DNA of 64,000 bases. Source: JALZAI01 sp038212215 (GTDB lineage Bacteria > Actinomycetota > Actinomycetes > Mycobacteriales > Jatrophihabitantaceae). Below the pieces are notes generated by a model that was not told where the DNA came from, did no database searches, and saw nothing but the letters and a program-made list of their open reading frames with translations. The translations under genes and the position numbers were made by a program. The first letter of the stretch is position 1, and every line of letters begins with the position of its first letter. Positions 41,489 through 50,517 of this stretch are shown in pieces. Location: NCBI GenBank assembly GCA_038212215.1, contig JBBQUT010000002.1, positions 1 through 64,000 on the forward strand. Direction: 5' to 3'.

Positions 41489-43003
41489 TCACTCCAGGAA
41501 CTGCGTCAACAATCCTGGGCGCACTGCATCGGCGTAGCGTACGGCGTCGGCGCTCGCGAGGTCGGCGATCCGGTAGCTCTGCCGACCGGCGGCAGTGGTG
41601 GCGACCAGGGTGGCGAGTCCCACGCGGCGCTGGAACAAGCTGCTGCGGATGTTCCAGCCGATCACGCCGTCGGCGGCCAGGACGCACCGCCGCCGAACGA
41701 GCGAGCCGTACGAGGTGACCACGAATCCGTCGATCGTCGCGTGCCCGAGGCTGCGATAGCGGTCCAGGCCGAGGGGGACCGCGGCAGCGACTGGTAGCAC
41801 GGCCAGGGACCACAGCCAGGTGGGCCAGCCGGCGAGCCAGACGAGAGCGCCGATGCCCGCGGCGATCACCAACGCGCCGGCCAGGGCACGCCCGATGCGC
41901 CGGCGTCGCGCGGCTGGTGGATGCGGAGCCAGGACCGCTGCGAACGGCGCACCGGTGCCGCCCGTCGCGGTACCGAGGACTGCAGCGGCGACCCGCACGG
42001 CGACCTCGCGCGGCGCGGGCGGCAGCAGGACCTCGCCGCCCCGCTCGCTGCCACGGCCCACCCGCAATCCGGTGGCGATAGCTTGACACCCAGCCCCACC
42101 CACAGCGCGGAGCAGCAGCGGCTCGGTCAACTCGGCGCCGAGCAGTCGGCGCCGTTCGATGCTCGTCGCCCGGGTGGTGATCAGGCCGCGGGACACGTGC
42201 AGGGTGCCTCCGCTGTGTCGGGTGAGCCGGAAGTTCCAGAACGACAGCACGTACCCGACTGTGGACGCGAGCGCGAGGAACGCAAGCACGAAGGCGACGG
42301 ACGTGACGACGTCGAGCCCGAGCGGCCACCGGGCGAGCTGGTCGGCGACGACGCGGTAGAGCGTGAGGGTGCGCAGATCGACATGACTCTCGTTCACCAG
42401 CCGCCAGCCGAAGCCGAGCAGCGCGAGACCGGCGGCAGCGCCGGTCAGGCTGTACGGCGCATATCGCAGCCACCGCGTCTGGACGCGCGCGAGCTCCTGC
42501 TCGGTCGGTGCCACGGCGGTTGGGGTGGGAGTGGCGTCGCCGCGGTGCAGCAATTCGCTGCGCAGCGCGGCGGCAGCGGCTGCGGTCAGGCCGTCCAGGA
42601 CGATCCGGTCGCGGCCCTTGCGGTCTGACGTACCGGTGCCGACGATGACGCGGGCCAGACCAAGCACGCGGTGCAGCAGGTGCGCGGTGACGTCGACGGT
42701 CCGCACCCGATCGGTCGACGCGGCCAGGGTGCGCCGACGCAGCAGACCCTTGCGCAGCTGAATCTGCTCGTCGGTGATCCGGTAACGCGTGGTGAACCAG
42801 CGCAGCAGCGAGAATCCGATGACGATCCCGGCGATCAGTAGGCTCCACCGCGATCCACTCGAACCGTCGCCGCCGGAGCGTCCGGCCAGGAACACCCCGA
42901 CGATCGCGGGCAGTGCCTTGCCGACCTCGATGACCGGGTGCACCAGTAACATCCGGGGGCTGAGCCGACGCCATTGCGCAGTCGGAACGAGCACATCGCT
43001 CAC
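41489..43003 (-). CDS. PH-domain membrane protein, YdbT type
   Basis: The 504-residue protein contains bacterial PH (bPH_2) repeats: RYRITDEQIQLRKGLLRRRT, then FRLTRHSGGTLHVSRGLITT and HATIDGFVVTSYGSLVRRRC. Pairs of hydrophobic helices separate them. YdbS/YdbT pairs are found in many Gram-positive bacteria and are linked to resistance against some antimicrobial peptides in Bacillus. It starts with GTG 43003 overlapping the ydbS-like stop by 4 bp. Confidence 0.85.
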   Translation of the reverse strand: MSDVLVPTAQWRRLSPRMLLVHPVIEVGKALPAIVGVFLAGRSGGDGSSGSRWSLLIAGIVIGFSLLRWFTTRYRITDEQIQLRKGLLRRRTLAASTDRVRTVDVTAHLLHRVLGLARVIVGTGTSDRKGRDRIVLDGLTAAAAAALRSELLHRGDATPTPTAVAPTEQELARVQTRWLRYAPYSLTGAAAGLALLGFGWRLVNESHVDLRTLTLYRVVADQLARWPLGLDVVTSVAFVLAFLALASTVGYVLSFWNFRLTRHSGGTLHVSRGLITTRATSIERRRLLGAELTEPLLLRAVGGAGCQAIATGLRVGRGSERGGEVLLPPAPREVAVRVAAAVLGTATGGTGAPFAAVLAPHPPAARRRRIGRALAGALVIAAGIGALVWLAGWPTWLWSLAVLPVAAAVPLGLDRYRSLGHATIDGFVVTSYGSLVRRRCVLAADGVIGWNIRSSLFQRRVGLATLVATTAAGRQSYRIADLASADAVRYADAVRPGLLTQFLE

Positions 43004-43488
43004 GTCCCGTCGCCGTCCGAGAGCTTCGTCCGGACGGTGAGGTCGTCGACCAGGGCGTCCGCGGTGGCGCGGTCCAGCGCATGAATCTTCAACGGGCCAC
43101 CCGCGGACGCGGTGGTGACCGTGACATTGGACAGGCCGAACATTTGCTCGAACGGGCCGCGCTGGGTGTCGACCGTCTGGATGCGCGCGATCGGTGCGAT
43201 CCGGCGCTCTTGGTTGAGCCACCCCGACTGGGTGTACACGGCCGTGTCGGTCGCCTCCCAGCGGTGGACGTGGAAACGCCAGCGCGGCATGACGAAAAGG
43301 TGCATGGCGGCGAGCGCGACGGTGACCGTCACCACGAGCACGCGATGCGGCGACCAGACGAGGACGAAGATTGCCTCGACGAGGCCGACGATCAGCCACC
43401 CGAGCAGTGCCCGAACGGTCCAGTAGGTCATCGCGCGCCGGCTGACTCGATACGCGGGCGCGCGCAGACCTAGATCGGAGGCGGTCAC
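43000..43488 (-). CDS. PH-domain membrane protein, YdbS type
   Basis: The 162-residue protein has two transmembrane helices (TVRALLGWLIVGLVEAIFVL, then VLVVTVTVALAAMHLFVM). One PH domain carries WEATDTAVYTQSGWLNQERR and IQTVDTQRGPFEQMFGL, ending with a TDALVDDL-like Ala-rich helix. GTG 43488 with GAGGATGAG ahead is chosen over longer options. It is translationally coupled to the YdbT-like protein downstream. Confidence 0.85.
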   Translation of the reverse strand: MTASDLGLRAPAYRVSRRAMTYWTVRALLGWLIVGLVEAIFVLVWSPHRVLVVTVTVALAAMHLFVMPRWRFHVHRWEATDTAVYTQSGWLNQERRIAPIARIQTVDTQRGPFEQMFGLSNVTVTTASAGGPLKIHALDRATADALVDDLTVRTKLSDGDGT

Positions 43489-43507
43489 CGGCTCATCCTC
43501 CCTGATC

Positions 43508-44056
43508 TCAGCCCGATTCGACGCCTCGGTCGATCTGGTACAGGTAGTGCTCGCGCGGATCGATCGGGTTGTCGGGCTCCAGGTCGCATTCGGCGATCCG
43601 GCGCAGGCCCGCCCGCTCCAACGCCCGCCACGAACCGACATTGCCCGCAGCCACCGGGACAAGAACGGCTGGTGCCTCGGGAAACTCAACCCAGCTCGCC
43701 GCGATCAACTCAGCGATCATCGTCGTGCCGAGTCCGATGCCACGCATTGCCGGCACGCCGATCAGATAGTCGATGCTCAGCGTCGCCGGCGGCACGTGCT
43801 CGACTGCCCCGAGCTCTTGCTGGTAGCTCGGGTAGGAGTCGATCCGGTAGCGCTGGATCAGGCCGAACGGTTGGTCCGCCGAGACGACGAACATGTCGGT
43901 CGGCTCTGCCCGGTCGACGGCCGGGCCGAAGTCGCGTTCGATCGCGCCGGGCGAGCTCTCATGGTTCCACCACCGGGCCACGAGCGGTTCCTCGAGCCAT
44001 GTTGCGAGCAAGCCGAAGTGTTCCCGGCCCAGCCGCGCGAAGGTAAGGTCGCCCAT
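43508..44056 (-). CDS. GNAT acetyltransferase, AAC(6')-like
   Basis: The 182-residue GNAT protein resembles aminoglycoside 6'-N-acetyltransferase and siderophore-type acyltransferases. It has the start TFARLGREHFGLLATWLEEP followed by VARWW, SIDYLIGVPAMRGIGLGT for the acetyl-CoA loop, and a late AGNVGSWRALERAGL. Resistance function cannot be claimed. It lies 19 bp before the YdbS-like gene in the same direction. Confidence 0.82.
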   Translation of the reverse strand: MGDLTFARLGREHFGLLATWLEEPLVARWWNHESSPGAIERDFGPAVDRAEPTDMFVVSADQPFGLIQRYRIDSYPSYQQELGAVEHVPPATLSIDYLIGVPAMRGIGLGTTMIAELIAASWVEFPEAPAVLVPVAAGNVGSWRALERAGLRRIAECDLEPDNPIDPREHYLYQIDRGVESG

Positions 44057-44113
44057 CGCTCAGACGCTAGCGAGATCGGGCCGGTGTCACCCGCGAATTT
44101 TCCTCGGACAGGA

Positions 44114-45388
44114 TCACGAGCTGAGCAGCTCGCGGAGCATGTGCATGGCGATCGTCACGGATCGGCTGCGGACATCCGCACGCGAGCCGGGCATGTCAAT
44201 GCGGCGCGCGAGAGTTGCATCGGGTCCGACGACGCAGAGGTGCACCAGGCCGACGGGCTTGGCCTGGGTGCCGCCGCCGGGCCCGGCGACACCGGTGATC
44301 CCCACCCCGAGGTCTGCGCCCAGGCGTTGGCGGACGCCGGCTGCCATCGCCTCTGCCACCTCGGCGCTCACGGCGCCGACGCGCTCGATCAGCTCGGCGG
44401 GCACGTCCAGTAAGGACTGCTTGACGGCATCGGCGTAACTGACCAGGCCGCCGAGGACGTAGCCGGACGATCCCGGCCGGGCGGTCAGCCGTGCCGCCAG
44501 CAAGCCGCCGGTGCACGATTCCGCGGTGGCGATCGTGGCCGCCCGTGCCGTCAGCGCCTCGGCCACCAGATCATCGACCGTCGCCGCGTCGAAGGAGAAC
44601 ACAGTGTCCGCGAACGCTGCGCCGACTACCGCCTCGAGGTCGTCGTAAGCCGGCTGCGCAGCCTTGCTGTAGCGGACCACGATCTCCAATTCCCCGCCTG
44701 CCAGGCATGTTGTGATCTCCAGGCCGTCCAGGCGATGCGCGTTGTCGCGCAGCGTGGCCGCGAGTTCGGATTCCGGCGTGTCCCAGAGCCGGATCGTGCG
44801 CTGGCGCAACTCTGCGCGCCCGGACAACGCCGCCTGGACGACGGGGTCGTCAAGCACTGCGGGCCACATCCCCTGCAACTCCCGAGGTGGCCCGGGCAGT
44901 ACGACGACAGGCGGAGCGCCGCGTTCAGCGACGGCGGGAACGACCAGGCCGGGAGCGGTGCCGACCGGTGCGAGCACGTTTGCGCCGTCCGGAACGAATG
45001 CCTGCTTGCGAATCGCGGCGTCAGTCGCCGCGGGATTCATCCGCCAGCTACGGTGCTTGCTCAGCCGCGCGACGATTGCGGCGATGTGCTTCTCCAACTC
45101 GACATCGAGTGATACGCCGCGGCCCTGGAACGAGGCGACGACCTCGGCGGTGAGATCGTCGGCCGTCGGACCCAGGCCGCCGGTCGTCACCACCAGATCG
45201 ACGCCGGTCCCGGCTAGGAATGCCAGCGCTGCCCGCAGATCGTCGCGACGGTCGCCGACCACTACGACGTGCGCGATGTCGACGCCCAGAATGCGAAGCT
45301 GCTCGGCCAGCCAGGAACCGTTACGGTCCGCCACCCGTCCGGTCAGCACTTCGGTGCCGGTGACCACGATGCCCGCGCGACTGCTCAC
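44114..45388 (-). CDS. cinA: CinA-family competence/damage-inducible protein
   Basis: The 424-residue protein has an N-terminal molybdopterin-binding-like domain (GIVVTGTEVLTGRV, VVTTGGLGPTADDLT) and the C-terminal CinA nicotinamide-nucleotide amidase domain (TAESCTGGLLAARLTARPGS, GGLVSYADAVK, GVGITGVAGPGGG). The family includes pyridine-nucleotide salvage amidases and ADP-ribose pyrophosphatases. GTG 45388 is preferred to the TTG at 45397. Confidence 0.9.
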   Translation of the reverse strand: MSSRAGIVVTGTEVLTGRVADRNGSWLAEQLRILGVDIAHVVVVGDRRDDLRAALAFLAGTGVDLVVTTGGLGPTADDLTAEVVASFQGRGVSLDVELEKHIAAIVARLSKHRSWRMNPAATDAAIRKQAFVPDGANVLAPVGTAPGLVVPAVAERGAPPVVVLPGPPRELQGMWPAVLDDPVVQAALSGRAELRQRTIRLWDTPESELAATLRDNAHRLDGLEITTCLAGGELEIVVRYSKAAQPAYDDLEAVVGAAFADTVFSFDAATVDDLVAEALTARAATIATAESCTGGLLAARLTARPGSSGYVLGGLVSYADAVKQSLLDVPAELIERVGAVSAEVAEAMAAGVRQRLGADLGVGITGVAGPGGGTQAKPVGLVHLCVVGPDATLARRIDMPGSRADVRSRSVTIAMHMLRELLSS

Positions 45389-45443
45389 ACCTGCCAATCG
45401 TAGGCAGCATGGAAAACCGACACGGTTGCGTCATGATGTACCC

Positions 45444-46670
45444 GTGCCTGCCCATCCTTGCCGAAATCGCCTGGTCCGCCTCGCGGCCGTGCTACTCGCG
45501 GGATCAGCCGTTGTCGCCGGGTGCACATCAGCGCCCACGCGCCCGGTTGCCCGGCGCAACCAGACCCCGTCGACGGCAACGCCGACACCTTTGCAGGCTG
45601 CCGCGTCGGCCGCGCCGGTCGCGGTCGCCGCGCTGCGTCCGGGCCAACGATGGATCGATCTGCCCATGCCGGGGGGGACTTACCGCCCGCACGCGGAGGC
45701 GGGCGGCACCGATGACTATCGCTGCATCCTGCTGAACCCCAAGATCACGACGGACGCGTTCCTCTCCGGTGCCGTGCTGCAACCGGGCAATCCACGGCTG
45801 GTGCATCACGCGATCCTCTATCGAGTCGACCGCGATCAGGTGGCGGCGGCCGAGGCGAAGGATGCAAGCGACCCGCGGCTCGGCTGGTCCTGTTTCGGCG
45901 GCCCCGGGCTACCTGGAAGAGCGGACGCGATCAGTCAATTGGACGCGGCGCCGTGGCTCGCGGCCTGGGCGACGTCCGGCGGCGAGCAACGCTTCGCAGC
46001 GGGTACCGGTCAGAAGTTCAGCGCCGGCAGCCGGGTCATCCTGCAGATGCACTACAACCTGCTCAATGGCGGCGGCACCGACGCCACCGACGTGAGGCTG
46101 CGCGTCGCGCCGTTGGGCGCGCACCTGAAACCGCTGCACACCCTGCTGCTGCCGGCGCCGGTCGAATTGCCGTGTCCGGCGAACAAGGTCGGACCGCTGT
46201 GCGACCGGACCGCCTCGGTCCTCGACGTCACGCGACGCTTCGGTGGGTTCGCAGGCGCGACGGTAGCTGGGCTACAGGTGCTGTGCGGCGGGTCGTTGCT
46301 GAACCCGAAGGCTTCAGTCACGCAGACATGCACACGGCAGGTCGACAACACGATCACGATCCGTTCCGTGGCCGGGCATATGCACCTGCTCGGCAAATCG
46401 ATCACCGTCGACCTGCAGCGCGCGGACGGCACCAGCAAGCGTCTGCTGGACGTCAAGGTGTGGAACTTCGACGACCAGCGCGCGCGGGTGCTCGCCAAGC
46501 CGGTGACCGTGCATGCCGGGGACAAGCTGCGGGTCACCTGTACACACGACGCGACGCTGCGCGACAAGCTCCCTGAGCTTGCCAAGCTGCCGCCGCGCTA
46601 CGTCGTCTGGGGTGAGGGCTCCTCGGACGAGATGTGCCTCGGCGTCGTCAGCTACACCGACTCGCCCTAG
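45444..46670 (+). CDS. Lipoprotein resembling copper type II ascorbate-dependent monooxygenases
   Basis: The 408-residue protein starts at GTG 45444 with a lipobox (AAVLLAGSAVVAGC), so it should be anchored outside the membrane. The core matches the peptidylglycine/dopamine monooxygenase fold: HH in RLVHHAILYRV, the third His in VILQMHYNLLNG, H-x-H in VAGHMHLLG, and Met in EGSSDEMCLGVVSY. These are the copper ligands of both sites. Many Cys (CFGG, PCPANK, CDRT, CGG, CTRQ) could form disulfides. Substrate unknown. Confidence 0.72.
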   Translation: MPAHPCRNRLVRLAAVLLAGSAVVAGCTSAPTRPVARRNQTPSTATPTPLQAAASAAPVAVAALRPGQRWIDLPMPGGTYRPHAEAGGTDDYRCILLNPKITTDAFLSGAVLQPGNPRLVHHAILYRVDRDQVAAAEAKDASDPRLGWSCFGGPGLPGRADAISQLDAAPWLAAWATSGGEQRFAAGTGQKFSAGSRVILQMHYNLLNGGGTDATDVRLRVAPLGAHLKPLHTLLLPAPVELPCPANKVGPLCDRTASVLDVTRRFGGFAGATVAGLQVLCGGSLLNPKASVTQTCTRQVDNTITIRSVAGHMHLLGKSITVDLQRADGTSKRLLDVKVWNFDDQRARVLAKPVTVHAGDKLRVTCTHDATLRDKLPELAKLPPRYVVWGEGSSDEMCLGVVSYTDSP

Positions 46671-46799
46671 CGGTGTTCGTTCACCGACCGATCGCTTGAT
46701 CGTTGACCGTTGTGCAGCGCCCAGCCGCTGCAGACAGGGCAACGATTGCCGGTGCGGTGCGAAGACGCGATTGGCTAGCTGTTGCTCGCCGCCCCGGGG

Positions 46800-48041
46800 T
46801 CAACCAACCTTGCGGAACAACAGCGACGCATTATGACCGCCGAAGCCGAAGCTGTCGTTGACCGCCACGGTCACCGACATCTCGCGCGGCTCGCGGGGAA
46901 CGTCCACGCGCAACTCGTCATCGGGTTCTTCGAGGTTGATCGTCGGCGGGACGACGTCGTTCTGGATCGACAGGACGGTCGCGACCGACTCGATCGCCCC
47001 GGCCGCGCCGAGCAGGTGCCCGGTCATCGACTTGGTCGCGGTGACCACGGTGTCCTCGCCGAAAAGTTCGGCGATCGCGCCCGCCTCGCCCATGTCCCCG
47101 ACCGGGGTCGACGTGGCGTGCGCGTTCACGTGGACGACGTCGTCGAAGCTCAGCCCGGACCGCTCGATCAGCAGCTTGAGGGCTCGCACCTGCCCGGACT
47201 TGTCCGGCTGGACGATGTCATAGGCGTCGGAAGTGATCGCAGCGGACGCGAGCACGGCGTAGGGCGTGCGCCCACGAGCCTTGGCTGACGTCGCGCGCTC
47301 GAGTACGAGCACGCCGGCGCCCTCGCCTAGGACGAAGCCGTCGCGTCCCTTGTCCCACGGACGTGACGCGCGCTGCGGTTCGTCGTTGCGCCGCGACATG
47401 GCCCGCATCTGCGCGAAGCCGGCGATGTTCAGCGGGTGGATGCACGCCTCGGTGCCCCCGACCACGACGACATCCGCGCGGTCGAGGAGCAGCAGGTCGA
47501 GACCGTAGGAGATCGCTTCAGCGCCGGACGCGCAGGCGCTCACCGTCGTGTGGACGCCGGCCTGCGCACCGATGTCCAGCCCGACGTACGCGGCCGGCCC
47601 ATTGGGCATGTTCATCGGAATGAGCAGCGGCGAGACCCGGCCGGGGCCGCTTGCCTTCATCAGGTCGTACTGCGCGAGCAGGCTGGTGACGCCGCCGATC
47701 CCGGTGCCGATGACCGTCGCGACGCGTGTCGGTTCCAGACCGGCGTCGGCAGCCTTGCCCTCGAAACCGGCGTCCGCCCACGCTTCGCGCGCGGCAACCA
47801 GCGCGGCCTGCTCGCTGCGGTCCAGCCGGCGAGCCCGGGATTTGGGCATCATGGCGGCCGGATCGCTCGCCATCGGCGCCGCGATCCTGACCGTCAGGTC
47901 GTGCGCCCAGTCCTGGGTGAGCGCGACGACGCCGGACTGGCCCTTGAGCAGGCCTGCCCAGAACGTCGCCACGTCGCCACCGAGCGGCGTGGTGGCTCCC
48001 AAACCTGTCACGACGATCTCGTCGCTACGCAGCGTGGTCAT
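46800..48041 (-). CDS. fabF: 3-oxoacyl-ACP synthase II (FabF/KasA)
   Basis: The 413-residue condensing enzyme has catalytic Cys in TVSACASGAEAI, His in VNAHATSTPVGD and His in SMTGHLLGAAGAIES, with ending FGFGGHNASLLFR. It elongates acyl-ACP in type II fatty acid synthesis. It is the last gene of fabD-fabH-acpP-fabF, 33 bp after acpP. Confidence 0.95.
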   Translation of the reverse strand: MTTLRSDEIVVTGLGATTPLGGDVATFWAGLLKGQSGVVALTQDWAHDLTVRIAAPMASDPAAMMPKSRARRLDRSEQAALVAAREAWADAGFEGKAADAGLEPTRVATVIGTGIGGVTSLLAQYDLMKASGPGRVSPLLIPMNMPNGPAAYVGLDIGAQAGVHTTVSACASGAEAISYGLDLLLLDRADVVVVGGTEACIHPLNIAGFAQMRAMSRRNDEPQRASRPWDKGRDGFVLGEGAGVLVLERATSAKARGRTPYAVLASAAITSDAYDIVQPDKSGQVRALKLLIERSGLSFDDVVHVNAHATSTPVGDMGEAGAIAELFGEDTVVTATKSMTGHLLGAAGAIESVATVLSIQNDVVPPTINLEEPDDELRVDVPREPREMSVTVAVNDSFGFGGHNASLLFRKVG

Positions 48042-48074
48042 GATTGGCCTCCTCGCTCGATGGGCTCGCCTGAA

Positions 48075-48317
48075 TCAGGAGTTGGACACGATGTATTTCA
48101 CCGCGTCGCCAACGGTCTTCATCTTCGGCAGCTCGTCGTCGGGAATCTTCACGCCGAACTTCTCTTCAGCGGCCATGGCAACCTCAACCATGGACAGCGA
48201 ATCGACGTCGAGGTCATCGACGAAACTCTTGTCATCACTGACGTCCGCGGGTGCGACGTCGGCTACCTCTTCGAGGATGCTGGCGAGTCCTGTACGGATC
48301 TCCTCGGCACTAGCCAC
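48075..48317 (-). CDS. acpP: Acyl carrier protein
   Basis: The 80-residue acidic protein has the phosphopantetheine site DLDVDSLSMVEVAMAAEEKF, the Ser of DSL being modified. It carries acyl intermediates for FabD, FabH and FabF encoded around it. It lacks the C-terminal extension of the mycobacterial AcpM. Confidence 0.95.
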   Translation of the reverse strand: MASAEEIRTGLASILEEVADVAPADVSDDKSFVDDLDVDSLSMVEVAMAAEEKFGVKIPDDELPKMKTVGDAVKYIVSNS

Positions 48318-48404
48318 GGGGATCTGTCCTTTCGGTTGGATGATGCGCTCACCCGGACGGGCAGCGCGAGGGCGAAAATCGGGAACTCTGTCACGTCCAC
48401 TGTT

Positions 48405-49367
48405 TCACGGGGACAGCACAACCTGAGCGGCGTAGGCGAGGCCGGAGCCGAAGCCGAGCAGCAGCACGGGCGCGCCAGAGGGAATCTCGCCGCGCTCGAC
48501 CATGCGCGAGAGCGCGAGCGGGATCGTTGCTGCCGAAGTGTTGCCCGACGTGACGATGTCGCGCGCGACGATCGCGTTCGGCGCGTGCAGCTTGCGGGCG
48601 AGCGAGTCGATGATGCGCAGGTTCGCCTGATGCGGGACGAACGCCGCGAGCTCGGACGGCTCGATGCCGGCGCGCTTGCACGCCTCCAACGCCACCGGCG
48701 CCATCCTGGACGTGGCCCAGCGGTACACGGCCTGACCCTCTTGTCGGAAGAAACGCGAATCCGCGTCGATCGCGACGGTATCGTGCGCCGCGCCGTCGCT
48801 GCCCCAGACCAGCGGGCCGACGGCGGGCTCGTCCGACGGACCGACCACAGCCGCGCCGGCACCGTCGGCGAGGATGATGCAGGTACTGCGGTCGGTCATG
48901 TCCAGCCAGCCGGAGAACCGTTCGGACGCCACCACCAAGACGTTGTGTGCCTGCCCGGCGCGGATCGCGGCGTCGGCCGCGCCGACGGCGTACACGAACC
49001 CGGAGCACCCGGAGCTGATGTCATAAGCGCCCGGGGCGTTTATCCCTAGCCGAGCGGCGAGTTGCGGTGCGGCGGCGGGGATCGGCTCGGGCATTGTGCA
49101 GGTCGCCACCAGAACAAAGTCGATGGCGGACGCGTCCACTCCGCTGTTCGCGAGCGCCTTGCTGGCCGCTGCCTCGGCCATGTCGACCACCGTCTCGTGC
49201 GGATCGGCGAAGCGCCGTTCCGCGATGCCGACGCGCGACTTGATCCACTCGTCGTCGGTGTCGACGCCGAGGGCAATCAGGTCGTGGTTGGTGACGACAT
49301 TGCCCGGACGATAGTGGCCCAGGCCGAGAATGCGGCTGCCGGGCGCACCGTTCACCGAAGCAATCAT
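48405..49367 (-). CDS. fabH: 3-oxoacyl-ACP synthase III (FabH)
   Basis: The 320-residue FabH has Cys in YDISSGCSGFVYAVGA, His in FVPHQANLRI and Asn in SGNTSAATIPLAL, the Cys-His-Asn triad. It starts fatty acid synthesis from acyl-CoA and malonyl-ACP. ATG 49367 gives the typical start (GSRILGLGHYRPGNVVTN) and lies 2 bp after the fabD stop. Its presence inside the fab operon differs from M. tuberculosis, where fabH is elsewhere. Confidence 0.95.
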   Translation of the reverse strand: MIASVNGAPGSRILGLGHYRPGNVVTNHDLIALGVDTDDEWIKSRVGIAERRFADPHETVVDMAEAAASKALANSGVDASAIDFVLVATCTMPEPIPAAAPQLAARLGINAPGAYDISSGCSGFVYAVGAADAAIRAGQAHNVLVVASERFSGWLDMTDRSTCIILADGAGAAVVGPSDEPAVGPLVWGSDGAAHDTVAIDADSRFFRQEGQAVYRWATSRMAPVALEACKRAGIEPSELAAFVPHQANLRIIDSLARKLHAPNAIVARDIVTSGNTSAATIPLALSRMVERGEIPSGAPVLLLGFGSGLAYAAQVVLSP

Positions 49368-49369
49368 GA

Positions 49370-50356
49370 TCACTCCTTGCCGTCGTGGGTGGGGCCGTCG
49401 TGGGTGGGGCCGTCGTGGGCCCCTGTCCGGTCCTCGTGCGGTCGGGCGCTGCCGAACATCGCGCGGGCCTTCTCGAGGTCCTGCGGGGTCTTGATCGCCA
49501 GCAGTTCGATGCCGGGCAGCTCCCGCTTCGCGATCCCGCTGAGCACACCAGCCGGTGCCAGCTCGATCGCCATCGAGACGCCGAGGTCGGCGCAGGTGCG
49601 CAGGCATAGGTCCCAGCGGACCGGCAGGGTGACCTGGCGCACGAGACGGGCGATGACCTCGGCGCCGGTGGACAGCGGTGCTCCGTCCGCATTCGACAGC
49701 AGGGTGGGCCGCGGATCGCTTGGTTTCAACGTCGCGACGAAGTCGGTGAGTGCCGCTTCGGCAGGGGCCATGTACTTGGTGTGGAACGCGCCCGCGACCG
49801 GCAGCGCACGCACCGTGCGCGCACCCGCGGGCGGCTCGGCAGCGAGTCGATCGAGAGCCTCGCGGTCTCCGGCGGCGACGATCTGGCCGGCACCGTTGCG
49901 GTTCGCCGGGGTGAGGCCTGCGGCTTCGATAGCGGCAGCGACCTCGTCCGGGTCGCCGCCGAGCACCGCCGACATGCCCGTAGGTGTGACGGCGCAGGCC
50001 GCCGCCATCTCGGCACCACGGCGGGCGGCGAAAGTGACGGCGTCCACGGGCGTGAGCGCGCCCGCGACCGATACCGCGGTGAGCTCACCGACGCTGTGCC
50101 CCGCGACGACGCGCTCGGTGTCGGACTCGAGCCCGAGCCGAGCCGCGACCAGCAGGCCGAGCGCGACGATCAGGGGCTGGGTGACCGAGGTGTCCTTGAT
50201 CTCGTCCGCGTCGGCGGTCGTTCCCAGCCGCACGAGGTCGAGCCCGGCGACCTCGCAGAACTCGGCGAGCTGCTCCTCAACACCCGGCAGCTCGAGCCAC
50301 GGCGACAGCATCCCGGGAGTCTGTGCGCCCTGTCCGGGCGCGAATACGGCGATCAC
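49370..50356 (-). CDS. fabD: Malonyl-CoA:ACP transacylase (FabD)
   Basis: The 328-residue protein has FAPGQGAQTPGML, the Ser nucleophile in VVAGHSVGELTAVSVAG, RGAEMAAAC with the substrate Arg, and VAGAFHTKYMAPA containing the catalytic His. It loads malonyl groups on ACP. GTG 50356 with GAGAGGG ahead is used. The C-terminal ~25 residues are a low-complexity tail containing HDGPTHDGPTHDG. No PucR-like regulator gene precedes it, unlike the M. tuberculosis locus. Confidence 0.93.
   Translation of the reverse strand: MIAVFAPGQGAQTPGMLSPWLELPGVEEQLAEFCEVAGLDLVRLGTTADADEIKDTSVTQPLIVALGLLVAARLGLESDTERVVAGHSVGELTAVSVAGALTPVDAVTFAARRGAEMAAACAVTPTGMSAVLGGDPDEVAAAIEAAGLTPANRNGAGQIVAAGDREALDRLAAEPPAGARTVRALPVAGAFHTKYMAPAEAALTDFVATLKPSDPRPTLLSNADGAPLSTGAEVIARLVRQVTLPVRWDLCLRTCADLGVSMAIELAPAGVLSGIAKRELPGIELLAIKTPQDLEKARAMFGSARPHEDRTGAHDGPTHDGPTHDGKE
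49381..49422. repeat. 15-bp tandem repeat in the 3' end of fabD
   Basis: CGTCGTGGGTGGGGC occurs twice in perfect tandem (49381-49395, 49396-49410) followed by a partial third copy (CGTCGTGGGCCC). On the coding strand it encodes the repeated THDGP peptide at the FabD C-terminus. Copy-number changes would remain in frame. Confidence 0.85.
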
Positions 50357-50517
50357 GTGCACACCCTCTCGTTCGACCCGCTCATTCGCCTCGGCGGCCG
50401 GCGAGGTCGGCGTTCTCGACTCGCCACCGGCTACTCGTTGAAACCTACCGTCCGACCCGCCCGACGGTCGGTGTTGCCCCACGTAGGCGACGAGAGTCAC
50501 GCCGCTAGCGTGAGGTG

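Noticed and set aside
46671..46799. Possible small gene between the lipoprotein and fabF
   Set aside because: Short frames only, no ribosome site or recognisable content.
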